A stretch of DNA of 20,176 nt from the NCBI GenBank assembly GCA_964390545.1, contig CAYMJV010000055.1:1-20176 (forward strand), given 5' to 3'. This DNA is from CAYMJV01 sp964390545 (lineage in GTDB: Bacteria; Desulfobacterota; BSN033; UBA1163). Shown piece by piece: positions 13,236-20,176 of this stretch. The notes under the pieces were generated by a model that had not been told where the DNA came from, did no database searches, and saw only the letters and a list, made by a program, of their open reading frames with translations. Every line of letters begins with the position of its first letter. The stretch's first letter is position 1. Both the position numbers and the translations under genes were made by a program.

Positions 13236-14255
13236 TTACAATCTTCTCTCTAACACATAATCGGCCAAGGCCTGGAGACCCTCTCTCTCTCTTGAATTCG
13301 GAAAGGGTTGGAGGTCTCTCTTCGCCCTCTCAATATATCCTTTTGCCTTTTCCCATGTATAGCGGACGCCCTGGTACCGCTCAATAATCTCCACCACTCG
13401 GAAGAAGTCCTCTTTGGAAATGGGCTCGGACTCCACGGTCTTCCGGATAAAGTCCGTTTCCTCCACGTTGCAACGGCTCAGGGTGTAGATAAGGGGTAAG
13501 GTGATCTTTCCATCCTGGAGATCGATCCCGATTTTCTTCCCAAACTCCTCCTCTTTTGACGTGTAATCGAGGTTGTCGTCGATCAACTGAAATGCAATCC
13601 CCACATCCATTCCGAACCGGGTGAGCGCCCCCTCCTTCTCTTCCGAAATGTTTCCGAGGATACCTCCTATTTGAGCGGCAGCGGAGATGAGGGCTCCTGT
13701 CTTGCGCGCGATGATGGAAAGATAGCCTTCCTCGGTTAAAGAGAGGTCGTTCGTTTTGATCAGCTCATCCAGTTCACCTTCGGCCATCAGGGTGGTTCCC
13801 TTGGAAATGACCTGGAGAATTTTCAGATTACCATTCTCCACCATCAAGGAGAAACATTTGGTAAAGAGAAAGTCTCCGACGAGAACACAGGCTTCATTCC
13901 CCCAGATGGAATTGGCCGAAAGGCTTCCCCTGCGTAACTGCGCCCGGTCTACCACATCATCATGAAGCAACGTCGCGGTGTGGATGAATTCAATGAGGCT
14001 GGCCAAGGAAATGTGGTGCTCTCCATGGTAACCGCATAATTTGGCTGAAAGCAGGAGCAGCGTCGGACGAAACCGTTTCCCGCCGCTAAGGAGAAGATGT
14101 TCTCCAATAGCAGAGATGATGGGGACGCTTGACTTTAGGTTCTTCTTGAATTCCTGATCTACTTTCTCTAAGTCATCCCCAATCCATTCGAGGACCGATT
14201 CGATGGAAGAAGCCTTCTCTTCAATGAGGGGATGCGTGCTGTTGAGAACGGTCAT
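13236..14255 (-). CDS. Trans-polyprenyl diphosphate synthase (octaprenyl/heptaprenyl type)
   Basis: A 339-residue all-helical prenyltransferase that extends farnesyl or geranylgeranyl diphosphate with isopentenyl units to make a quinone side chain or similar lipid. It shows GGKRFRP at 58-64 and the first aspartate-rich motif D99-D-V-V-D103. GDFLFTKCF, ARKTGALISAAAQIGG and FQLIDD precede the second motif D226-D-N-L-D230, and K-IGIDLQDGKITLPLIY follows. The residues just before the first motif are small (A94, T95), which fits a long-chain product. Its length matches IspB/HepT-type enzymes. No Shine-Dalgarno precedes the ATG; the promoter at 14265-14293 would start the mRNA only a few bases upstream. 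Exact chain length cannot be told. Confidence 0.93.
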   Translation of the reverse strand: MTVLNSTHPLIEEKASSIESVLEWIGDDLEKVDQEFKKNLKSSVPIISAIGEHLLLSGGKRFRPTLLLLSAKLCGYHGEHHISLASLIEFIHTATLLHDDVVDRAQLRRGSLSANSIWGNEACVLVGDFLFTKCFSLMVENGNLKILQVISKGTTLMAEGELDELIKTNDLSLTEEGYLSIIARKTGALISAAAQIGGILGNISEEKEGALTRFGMDVGIAFQLIDDNLDYTSKEEEFGKKIGIDLQDGKITLPLIYTLSRCNVEETDFIRKTVESEPISKEDFFRVVEIIERYQGVRYTWEKAKGYIERAKRDLQPFPNSREREGLQALADYVLERRL

Positions 14256-14264
14256 ATCAAAAAT

Positions 14265-14293
14265 TTAATATCCTATTCACCCCTTGTTGTCAA
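14265..14293 (-). promoter_or_regulatory. Predicted promoter directly abutting the polyprenyl synthase start
   Basis: On the minus strand a perfect TTGACA (14293 to 14288) is followed after 17 bases by TATTAA (14270 to 14265), 4 of 6 to consensus. The transcript would begin near 14258, about three bases before the ATG at 14255, giving an almost leaderless mRNA. Confidence 0.4.
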
Positions 14294-14304
14294 AATATTT
14301 TTTG

Positions 14305-14332
14305 GAGATTTGCGAGAAAGTCTCGAAATCTC
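14305..14332. other. 12-bp stem hairpin upstream of the polyprenyl synthase
   Basis: GAGATTT and CGAGA (14305-14317, one bulged G) pair with TCTCG and AAATCTC (14321-14332) around a three-base loop. It lies between the methyltransferase and polyprenyl synthase genes, both read leftward. No U-run follows on either strand, so it is not a standard intrinsic terminator, though it could slow read-through. Confidence 0.45.
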
Positions 14333-14343
14333 TGGATGACACA

Positions 14344-14426
14344 CCTGCCTGCCCTGTACCAGTCCCGCCGCAGCCGGGATTCAGGGCCTGCCCCGCCCTC
14401 GGTCGGGACCGAGGCCGGTAGGCAGG
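14344..14426. repeat. G/C-rich palindromic interspersed repeat
   Basis: The ends CCTGCCTGCC (14344-14353) and GGTAGGCAGG (14417-14426) pair with one G-T mismatch. Inside are TCCCG...CGGGA near 14363-14380 and a perfect CCTCGGTC-GG-GACCGAGG at 14397-14414. The stretch is far more G/C-rich than the sequence around it. No coding content. Confidence 0.65.
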
Positions 14427-14460
14427 GATTACAATAGCGATTAAACAGATATGAAATGCA

Positions 14461-15162
14461 TTAGGATGGGTCAGACTGGAGGATCAAAGGATCCATCACC
14501 TTCAATTCCACCCCACTGGCTTTGATGGATTCGGTAAGAATGAAATTGGCCTCGTCATGAAGGCGAGGATAAACAAACTGTAATCGCTTTGGCTCCAGCC
14601 CTCGATTTCTTAGTGCCACCAGGAGATCGACGGTTCTCAGAGCTGGAAAGATCAGGTAGCATCTTCCCTTGGGCGGGAGGAGGTAAGAAGCCATGGAGAT
14701 AAGGTCCTGCAGTGTCCCTTCGATCTCATGGCGGGCAATGGCCTTTTCTAAAGTGGGGTTCACTCTGCCTGTACGATATTTTCGATAGGGGGGATTCGAA
14801 AGAACCACGTGGAATGATCCTGGAGGAAAGATGGTTTTCAATTTTCTGAAGTCATTCTGGAGGATTGAAACCCGATCCTCGAAGTGGTTCAGCTGAACAT
14901 TTCTTTTTGCTAATTCAGCTAAGTCTTTCTGGATTTCAACACCTACAAAGGAATGAGCTTTTGTATCATGGCACAATAAGAGGGGGAGGATCCCGCAGCC
15001 GGTTCCTAAGTCGATGACCCGCTCATTGTTTCGGATTTTTATAAATTGGCTGAGCAAAACAACATCAATGGAAAACCGATAGCCAGTCTTCTTCTGAAGA
15101 ACTTTGATTCTTTCACGAAGGAAGGTATCGAGGGTTTCATCAGATGAGGTAGGTACCATCAT
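14461..15162 (-). CDS. TrmN6-like class I SAM-dependent methyltransferase (tRNA1(Val) adenine-N6 type)
   Basis: A 233-residue methyltransferase. SAM motif I is D51-L-G-T-G-C-G57, followed by an acidic ribose-binding position in FVGVEIQ. The catalytic N123-P-P-Y126 is of the amino-methyltransferase type. The opening GYRFSIDVVLLSQF and the downstream YRKYRTGRVNP and ARHEI segments match the YfiC/TrmN6 group, which methylates A37 of tRNA1(Val) in E. coli. The tail is basic and lacks extra domains. Two adjacent ATG codons open the frame and no ribosome site is seen. A TTGACA lies 35 bases upstream. Substrate identity is by family only; an rRNA or other tRNA target is possible. Confidence 0.87.
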   Translation of the reverse strand: MMVPTSSDETLDTFLRERIKVLQKKTGYRFSIDVVLLSQFIKIRNNERVIDLGTGCGILPLLLCHDTKAHSFVGVEIQKDLAELAKRNVQLNHFEDRVSILQNDFRKLKTIFPPGSFHVVLSNPPYRKYRTGRVNPTLEKAIARHEIEGTLQDLISMASYLLPPKGRCYLIFPALRTVDLLVALRNRGLEPKRLQFVYPRLHDEANFILTESIKASGVELKVMDPLILQSDPS

Positions 15163-15174
15163 GTCGTGTGAGAC

Positions 15175-15203
15175 TAATTAACACAGGGAATTGGGGTTGT
15201 CAA
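15175..15203 (-). promoter_or_regulatory. Possible promoter abutting the methyltransferase start
   Basis: On the minus strand a perfect TTGACA (15203 to 15198) is followed after 17 bases by TAATTA (15180 to 15175), a poor -10 match. The predicted start near 15168 leaves about five bases before the ATG at 15162, again nearly leaderless. Confidence 0.3.
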
Positions 15204-15391
15204 TTAGCCACCCCCGTCTCTTTGATAAGGTAAAAATTTGTACATCAGGTATGAAGGGATTGGATAAAAACTGCCCGTTTAAGGACATAAGAATGGCAAA
15301 TCTGATTCTGAAAATTTAATAAAAGCTCAATAGTTTTAATTAATTAGAAAGAAAGAGATATTATTGGTATAGATATTGCTTCGGATTTTTC

Positions 15392-15420
15392 TTGACAAAT
15401 AGGCTATAAGCAGCTAATTT
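15392..15420 (+). promoter_or_regulatory. Predicted promoter of the LysM gene
   Basis: A perfect TTGACA (15392-15397) is followed after exactly 17 bases by TAATTT (15415-15420), which keeps the key T1, A2 and T6 of the -10 box. The start near 15427 gives a leader of about 59 bases, with AGGGAGGA just before the ATG at 15486. From 15204 to 15391 I see only A/T-rich sequence with no gene. Confidence 0.5.
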
Positions 15421-15485
15421 TAAACAAAATTTTATTCTGAAGGGTTTCGATAGAATACCAGTCAACCAAAAGGGAGGAAGTAAAG

Positions 15486-16283
15486 ATGAAAAGATTCTTT
15501 AGTATCCTTTTTATTATTGTAATCATCATCTCCTTTGGTTTTGTTCTCTACCCCCTTGCACAGGAGAAGAAAGAGGGAGAAGAGATATATACCATCAAAC
15601 AGGGGGATACGCTCTGGGATATTTCTGCAAAATTCTTGAAGGATCCCTTCCTTTGGCCGAAGTTGTGGCAGAGGAATCCCTATATTACAAACCCCCATTG
15701 GATCTACCCTGGTCAGCCTGTTCGAATTGTCCCTGCTGAAGAGTTGATGAAGGAAGTCCCCAAAGAAGCTGCTAAAGAGCCAGAGATCAAGAAGGCAGGA
15801 CCCACTCCAGCAGAAGAGAAACCCCCGCTCGCTGAGGCAAAGCCTGAGGCAAAGCCTGCCGAGGTGAAACCAGGACTAAAACCAGTGGAAGTGAAGCCTG
15901 CGGAGGAGAAGCCTGTGGAGGAGAAGCCCGGGGTTTTTCCAGAGGTTCGGTCCGCGGGATTTGTTGGTGACATTAATCTTAGAGGAATTGGCGTTATCCT
16001 TGACAACCGAGATGGCAAGAACCTCTTTTCGGAAGGCGATATCGTTTATATGGCTTTCAGAACGGCTGATCCGGTGATGGTTGGAAATAAGTATACGATC
16101 TTTCGTCGAGAGAAATACGTGAGACACCCTGTTACAAAACGGAAGATCGGCATGAAGTATTTGATCACTGGAAATGTTCAGGTCATCGATCAACAAGGTA
16201 ATTTCTACACCGGAAAAATCATTGAGGCTTTTGATGCTGTTATAATAGGAGATATGCTCCGGCCTTATTTGAAGGATAAATAG
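15486..16283 (+). CDS. Exported LysM-domain protein
   Basis: A 265-residue protein likely to act in the periplasm or at the cell wall. A signal peptide (KR, then a hydrophobic run 4-21, possible cleavage after PLA at 23-25) precedes a LysM peptidoglycan-binding domain at 35-82 (YTIKQGDTLWDISAKFL, NPHWIYPGQPVRIVP). Residues 87-155 form a low-complexity linker of P, E, K, A and V with tandem EAKP/EVKP/EEKP units. The C-terminal 110 residues are folded-looking strands (GDIVYMAF, GNKYTIFRR, YLITGNVQVID) without a family name that I can give. The start has AGGGAGGA nicely placed and a good promoter upstream. The order LysM-dprA-topA fits what I recall from deltaproteobacteria. Its own terminator would be the hairpin at 16340-16396. 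Confidence 0.87.
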   Translation: MKRFFSILFIIVIIISFGFVLYPLAQEKKEGEEIYTIKQGDTLWDISAKFLKDPFLWPKLWQRNPYITNPHWIYPGQPVRIVPAEELMKEVPKEAAKEPEIKKAGPTPAEEKPPLAEAKPEAKPAEVKPGLKPVEVKPAEEKPVEEKPGVFPEVRSAGFVGDINLRGIGVILDNRDGKNLFSEGDIVYMAFRTADPVMVGNKYTIFRREKYVRHPVTKRKIGMKYLITGNVQVIDQQGNFYTGKIIEAFDAVIIGDMLRPYLKDK

Positions 16284-16303
16284 GAGAGCTTAAGGAAGAA
16301 AGT

Positions 16304-16331
16304 TTGACATAGCCTCATTCCTTGTTAAGAT
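16304..16331 (+). promoter_or_regulatory. Predicted promoter just upstream of a terminator
   Basis: A perfect TTGACA (16304-16309) is followed after 16 bases by TAAGAT (16326-16331). The expected transcription start is 16338-16340, exactly where the following hairpin begins. It may drive the short RNA listed next, or dprA if the terminator is passed. Confidence 0.4.
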
Positions 16332-16337
16332 CTCGTT

Positions 16338-16396
16338 CAGGTTTAGGAGATAGAGAGGGTGTTCTGATTTCTGCCTCTATCTCCTGAGCCTTTTTT
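16338..16396 (+). ncRNA. Candidate short RNA (about 60 nt) or dprA leader attenuator
   Basis: A promoter ends at 16331 and a strong terminator hairpin fills 16340-16396. A transcript from this promoter would be little more than one 16-bp stem with a 19-base loop and a U-tail. No known RNA family is recognised. It could equally be the chance overlap of a promoter with the LysM terminator. Confidence 0.3.
16340..16396 (+). terminator. Strong rho-independent terminator after the LysM gene
   Basis: The arms at 16340-16355 and 16375-16390 pair over 16 bases with only two G-U pairs, around a 19-base loop, and TTTTTT follows at 16391-16396. It lies 56 bp past the LysM stop and before dprA. Confidence 0.8.
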
Positions 16397-16480
16397 GTTA
16401 CCTTTTACCTCCGTTCTAAAACAGGATGGATCTGTTCCAGTAACTCTGTCGATTTTCAACCGCCGAATGACCGGAACGTG

Positions 16481-16520
16481 CCCCGTCCCGCCTCTGGCGG
16501 GATAGGCAGAGGCGGGGAGG
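16481..16520. repeat. 40-bp G/C-rich repeat with two competing hairpins
   Basis: TCCCGCC-TCT-GGCGGGA (16486-16502) and CCCGCCTCTG paired with CAGAGGCGGG (16487-16516) share the same left arm, so only one can form. The element supplies a false in-frame GTG at 16478 upstream of dprA and ends 27 bp before the real ATG. Confidence 0.6.
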
Positions 16521-16546
16521 CTTCAATCTCTCTCGTGAGGACCTCT

Positions 16547-17647
16547 ATGGGCGAAGAGATTTTCTATTGGTTGGCTCTGAGCCTCACCCCCGGGGTCGGT
16601 GGCATTTTTATCAAACGCCTCCTGGACCGCTTCAGAACTCCAGAGGCTGTATTTCAGGCCCCACTGGCCGAGTTATTGCAGATCGAAGGACTTGGAGAGA
16701 AGGTGGCCAGAGAAATTCAGAAAGGTCCTGTGGATAAAAAGGTGGAGAAGGAATTATCTTTATTAGAAGAGGTTGGGGGAAAGATGATGACGATAAAGGA
16801 TGAGTCTTACCCCAAACGCTTAAAAGAGATTTATGATCCTCCTCCGCTGCTTTATGTTAGAGGAGAGTTGAAGGAGGAGGATGAGCTGGCTGTCGCTATC
16901 GTGGGAAGCAGAAAGACGACTCCCTACGGAAGATGGATAACAGAGAAGATGGGTCAGGAACTTGCGCGCCACGGCATCACCATCGTCAGTGGAATGGCAA
17001 GAGGGATCGATTCACACGCCCATTGGGGCGCCCTCTCAGGAGGAGGAAGGACGATTGCTGTCTTGGGGTCTGGAGTGGATGTGGTTTACCCTCCGGAGAA
17101 CCGCAACCTTTACAAGAAAATTATCGACCAGGGAGCTGTCCTTTCCGAATTCCCGATGAGTTCGCCACCTGAAGGGGGCCATTTCCCCAAGAGGAACCGG
17201 ATCATCAGCGGTCTCTCCATCGGTGTGGTCGTGGTTCAGGCAGGCATGGAAAGCGGTTCACTCATTACGGCCAATTATGCATTGGAGCAGGGAAGGGAGG
17301 TTTTTGCTGTCCCGGGGAATGTGGGATCGGATAGCAGTCGAGGAACCCATCAGTTGATCAAAGATGGGGCGAAACTGGTGGAATCGAGTGAAGATATCCT
17401 GGAAGAAGTTTTACCTCAATGGAGGAAGGAGAGGAAAATGCCCCAGGACGTCGAGCCTCCGGTGCGGGATCTTACCGAAGAGGAGAAGGTTCTCTATGAA
17501 CAGTTAGGTGAAACGCCTTTGCACATCGATGTGTTGATCCGGGAGAGTCAATTTGACCCAGGGAAGGTGTCCAGTCTCCTTTTGAATCTGGAATTGAAAG
17601 GATTGATCTCTCAATGGCCTGGCAAATGTTTCAGTAAAAAGTTATGA
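16547..17647 (+). CDS. dprA: DNA-processing protein DprA (Smf)
   Basis: A 366-residue protein that in competent bacteria binds incoming single-stranded DNA and loads RecA; in others its role is less clear. An N-terminal helix-hairpin-helix (LLQIEGLGEKVAREI, 43-57) precedes PPPLLYVRGEL. The Rossmann-like core has VGSRKTTPYG (G120-S-R122), SGMARGID (148-155), AVLGSGVDVVYPPENRNLY, FPKRNRIISG (R216, N217, R218) and GSLITANYALEQGREVFAVPG. The C-terminus carries the winged-helix DprA_WH domain (about 300-366). The ATG at 16547 is preferred because GAGG lies seven bases upstream; the GTG at 16478 is inside a repeat. topA follows after 82 bp, and dprA-topA adjacency is widespread. Confidence 0.94.
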   Translation: MGEEIFYWLALSLTPGVGGIFIKRLLDRFRTPEAVFQAPLAELLQIEGLGEKVAREIQKGPVDKKVEKELSLLEEVGGKMMTIKDESYPKRLKEIYDPPPLLYVRGELKEEDELAVAIVGSRKTTPYGRWITEKMGQELARHGITIVSGMARGIDSHAHWGALSGGGRTIAVLGSGVDVVYPPENRNLYKKIIDQGAVLSEFPMSSPPEGGHFPKRNRIISGLSIGVVVVQAGMESGSLITANYALEQGREVFAVPGNVGSDSSRGTHQLIKDGAKLVESSEDILEEVLPQWRKERKMPQDVEPPVRDLTEEEKVLYEQLGETPLHIDVLIRESQFDPGKVSSLLLNLELKGLISQWPGKCFSKKL

Positions 17648-17729
17648 AAATAAAGCTAAGAATCTTGAGTTAAGAAATATAAGTTTTGAATGAAGAGTTA
17701 AGAGTCGGAAGACGGAAGGTAGGCGTAAA

Positions 17730-19973
17730 ATGTCAAAAGGGTTAATTGTCGTTGAATCCCCTACGAAGGTGAAAACCCTTCAGAAATTCTTGGGAGAGGA
17801 CTATGTGATCAAAGCCTCGGTGGGGCATATCAAGGACCTTCCGGAGAGTGAACTGGGAGTCGATCTAAAAAAAGATTTTCAACCTGAATATGTCGTCATT
17901 CCCGGAAAAGCCAAGATCATCCGCGAATTGAAAAAGGCGAGCAAGGGAGTGAAGAACATCTATCTCGGGCCCGATCCTGACCGGGAAGGGGAAGCGATTG
18001 CCTGGCACATCGCAGAAGAAATTGGAAATGGGAATAAGAATGTCTACCGGGTCCTCTTCAATGAAATCACCAAAAGGGCTGTCCTGGAAGCCCTTCAAAA
18101 ACCGGGGGCATTGCAACAGTCAAAATACGAAGCCCAACAGGCGAGGCGCATTTTGGACCGCTTGGTGGGTTATCAGATCAGCCCCATCCTCTGGGATAAA
18201 GTCCGCCGGGGATTGAGTGCTGGTCGGGTTCAATCGGTGGCTGTCCGAATCATCTGTGAAAGGGAACGGGAGATTCAAAATTTTGTCTCCCAAGAGTACT
18301 GGAGCCTCACCGCCACACTGAAGAAAAAAGAATCCCCCCTTACCTTCAATGCCAAATTAACAAAATGGAAAGGGAAGAAGGTGACCATGGCCAATGAGTC
18401 TGAGGCTCTGGCCATCAAGAAGGACCTGGAGAGCGCTCCCTATAGCGTCTTAAAAATCACTCAGCAAGAGAAGAGGCGGCATCCCTTTCCACCCTTCATC
18501 ACCAGCCGGCTCCAGCAAGAAGCCTATCGGAAGCTCTCCTTTTCGGCCCAGAAGACGATGCGAGTTGCGCAGAAGTTGTACGAAGGCATTGACCTGGGTG
18601 AACTCGGGATGGTGGGTTTGATCACCTATATGAGAACAGATTCCCCCAGAGTCTCAATGGAAGCTGTTCAAGAGGTCCGGGGCTGGATTAAGAATCGTTT
18701 TGGGGAACCCTATTTACCTCCCAAGCCCAATGTTTTTAAGAGCAGGAAAGGGGCCCAGGAAGCCCACGAAGCGATTCGACCGACCTCGATCGATTTCGAG
18801 CCTGAAAAGGTGAAGGATTATTTGGACAAAGAGGAATGGGCCCTTTACAAACTGATCTGGGATCGATTCGTCGCATCGCAGATGGCTTCTGCTGTCTTTC
18901 TTCAAACCACGGTGGAGATCAAAGCGAATGATGGACTCTTTACTGCGGTGGGAACAGTTCCGACCTTCCTTGGATTTATGACCCTTTATGTGGAGGGTGA
19001 GGACAACAGCGTCTCCAATGGGAAGCAGGAGGAAGGCGAGGAAGAAAAGCGGTTACCCACCCTATCGGAAGGAGAGATTCTGGAATTATTGGGGCTCAAC
19101 CCCAAGCAACATTTCACCCAGCCGCCTCCCCGTTTCTCCGAAGCAACGTTGATCAAGGAATTGGAGGAGAAGGGGATTGGAAGGCCTTCCACTTATGCTA
19201 GCATCTTGAGCACCATTAAGGGGAAAGAATATGTGAAGCTGGAGAAAGGGAGATTCATGCCGACCGAGTTGGGGTTGGTGGTGAACGACCTTCTGGTGGT
19301 GAACTTCCCCGATATTCTCGATATAGAGTTCACGGCCCAGATGGAGGAGAATTTAGACAGGGTTGAAGAGGGGGAAAAAGGGTGGATTGAAACGCTGAAA
19401 GAGTTTTATGCTCCTTTCCAAAAGGACCTGGAGATGGCAAAGGTCTCCATGAGAGAGATCAAGACGGAGAAGATTCCCACCGAGGTCCTCTGCGAACGGT
19501 GCGGTTCAAAGATGGTGAAGCGGTGGGGGAAGAGAGGCTATTTCTTAGCGTGTTCAACCTATCCCAAATGCCGATATACGAGGGAAGTGGAAGAGAACCA
19601 AGAGAAGAACGGGGAGACGACAGATGCCCGGTGTGAAAGATGCGGAAGTCCCATGGTGATCAAGAATGGGAAGTTCGGGAGGTTTTTGGCCTGTTCCAAT
19701 TATCCCACCTGTAAATTCACCCGTGCGATTGATACCGGTGTCCATTGTCCTCAAGAAGGATGCGATGGGATGATTGTTGAACGGAGGACCCGCAAAGGAA
19801 GAACCTTTTATAGCTGCACAAACTATCCCCGGTGTACCTTTGCCCTGTGGGATAAGCCCATTCCGGAAAGGTGTCCCCAGTGCGATTTCCCCTATCTGGT
19901 CGAGAAGACAGGAAAGGGAGGGATCGTCAAACGATGTCCCAAAAAAGAATGTGGGTATCGTGCATCAGAATAA
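17730..19973 (+). CDS. topA: DNA topoisomerase I (type IA)
   Basis: A 747-residue enzyme that relaxes negative supercoils by a transient single-strand break. The toprim domain has E9 and the D82-P-D84-R-E86 metal site. The catalytic tyrosine is Y300 in LITYMRTDSPRVS. RRILDRLVGYQISPILW and GLSAGRVQSVAVR are classic TopA segments. The C-terminus has four zinc-ribbon modules beginning at C588, C635, C673 and C715 (C-x2-C or C-x4-C, each with a paired Cys set), as in many long TopA proteins. The 82 bp before it are an A/T-rich string of GTTAAGA-like words; AAGGTAGG serves as a weak ribosome site. The last 9 bp overlap the tail of the leftward gene at the window edge. Call is secure. Confidence 0.96.
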   Translation: MSKGLIVVESPTKVKTLQKFLGEDYVIKASVGHIKDLPESELGVDLKKDFQPEYVVIPGKAKIIRELKKASKGVKNIYLGPDPDREGEAIAWHIAEEIGNGNKNVYRVLFNEITKRAVLEALQKPGALQQSKYEAQQARRILDRLVGYQISPILWDKVRRGLSAGRVQSVAVRIICEREREIQNFVSQEYWSLTATLKKKESPLTFNAKLTKWKGKKVTMANESEALAIKKDLESAPYSVLKITQQEKRRHPFPPFITSRLQQEAYRKLSFSAQKTMRVAQKLYEGIDLGELGMVGLITYMRTDSPRVSMEAVQEVRGWIKNRFGEPYLPPKPNVFKSRKGAQEAHEAIRPTSIDFEPEKVKDYLDKEEWALYKLIWDRFVASQMASAVFLQTTVEIKANDGLFTAVGTVPTFLGFMTLYVEGEDNSVSNGKQEEGEEEKRLPTLSEGEILELLGLNPKQHFTQPPPRFSEATLIKELEEKGIGRPSTYASILSTIKGKEYVKLEKGRFMPTELGLVVNDLLVVNFPDILDIEFTAQMEENLDRVEEGEKGWIETLKEFYAPFQKDLEMAKVSMREIKTEKIPTEVLCERCGSKMVKRWGKRGYFLACSTYPKCRYTREVEENQEKNGETTDARCERCGSPMVIKNGKFGRFLACSNYPTCKFTRAIDTGVHCPQEGCDGMIVERRTRKGRTFYSCTNYPRCTFALWDKPIPERCPQCDFPYLVEKTGKGGIVKRCPKKECGYRASE

Positions 19974-20176
19974 GCGGGTACGATATCTGCGCCTCCCTTC
20001 AATAATCTTTTTTTGCGTAAACCGTCGTTGCATCAACTGAAAGGGAAAATAGACCAAGCGATTGATCAGGGTCGGTGGGTAATGGATATGGAACCGCTTC
20101 AGTATCGACGGATAGGAGTAAAACTCCTTCCAGGATTTCTTCCAACACTCCCGGAGGACCTCACCGCTCATCTTCT
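19965..20176 (-). CDS. C-terminal part of a leftward gene, probably a B12-binding radical SAM protein
   Basis: The reading frame is open to the right edge of the window and ends with TGA at 19967-19965, so only the last 70 or so residues are seen. The segment SWKEFYSYPSILKRF resembles the tail that follows the SAM barrel in cobalamin-binding radical SAM proteins, where a W/F-x-E-F-Y-S-x-x-S-I-x-R-R motif is common. The remainder is basic (QRRFTQKK, GRRRYRTRLF), with an aromatic stretch LVYFPFQLM. The gene meets topA tail to tail with a 9-bp overlap and no terminator between them. The internal ATG at 20171 is unlikely to be the true start. Family call is moderate. Confidence 0.55.
   Translation of the reverse strand, partial: KMSGEVLRECWKKSWKEFYSYPSILKRFHIHYPPTLINRLVYFPFQLMQRRFTQKKIIEGRRRYRTRLF

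Noticed and set aside
14305..14332. Intrinsic terminator
   Set aside because: The stem is good, but no U-run follows on either transcript strand.
16478..16546. Upstream GTG extension of DprA
   Set aside because: The GTG and following codons come from a G/C-rich repeat, while ATG at 16547 has a ribosome site and the usual DprA N-terminus.

Overview
The window reads as a chromosomal segment of an anaerobic bacterium of the deltaproteobacterial type (Desulfobacterota, perhaps Syntrophales-like). This rests on several things: an indolepyruvate:ferredoxin oxidoreductase with an FrhB-like iron-sulfur flavoprotein, an AmmeMemoRadiSam-type radical SAM enzyme, a MinD-like ATPase next to a J-domain/HTH protein, a lysM-dprA-topA run, and many short palindromic repeats between genes. 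The placement is an inference from gene content. No sequence search was run.

Layout. 1-1971: an A/T-rich stretch with two small leftward genes (a dimeric alpha/beta-barrel monooxygenase-fold protein and an unrecognised 209-residue protein), a good leftward promoter for each end of the region, and a possible gene remnant. 1972-6553: a tight rightward operon of frhB-like, iorA, iorB and an AT-rich NH3-dependent NAD synthetase. Its junctions are ATGA, TAA-ATG and TTGA. 6554-7768: a 112-bp palindromic repeat element, a TIGR04076-type small protein and two small ORFs of uncertain status. 7769-10012: nicotinate phosphoribosyltransferase and the radical SAM enzyme. 10013-11816: a MinD/ParA-like ATPase and a J-domain/HTH protein, each preceded by repeats. 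11817-15203: a 224-bp repeat element, then the leftward genes tlpA-like, trxA, a trans-polyprenyl diphosphate synthase and a TrmN6-like methyltransferase. 15204-19973: rightward LysM protein, dprA and topA. 19965-end: the tail of a leftward gene, probably a B12-binding radical SAM protein, overlapping the end of topA.

How the genes may work together. IorAB oxidises aryl-pyruvates to aryl-acyl-CoA and reduces ferredoxin. The FrhB-like protein upstream is a plausible electron partner. NadE, coupled behind iorB, and PncB 1.2 kb further on both serve NAD synthesis or salvage. TlpA and thioredoxin are thiol-redox proteins outside and inside the membrane. The polyprenyl synthase makes a quinone or lipid-carrier side chain. 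DprA and TopA act on DNA.

I see no CRISPR array, tRNA, rRNA, insertion-sequence transposase, phage gene or defence system. The least ordinary signals are: (1) a promoter followed at once by a strong terminator at 16304-16396, which could make a ~60-nt RNA; (2) promoters placed so close to two start codons that the mRNAs would be almost leaderless; (3) several families of palindromic repeats, two of which supply false upstream start codons; and (4) the frhB-iorA-iorB-nadE coupling.
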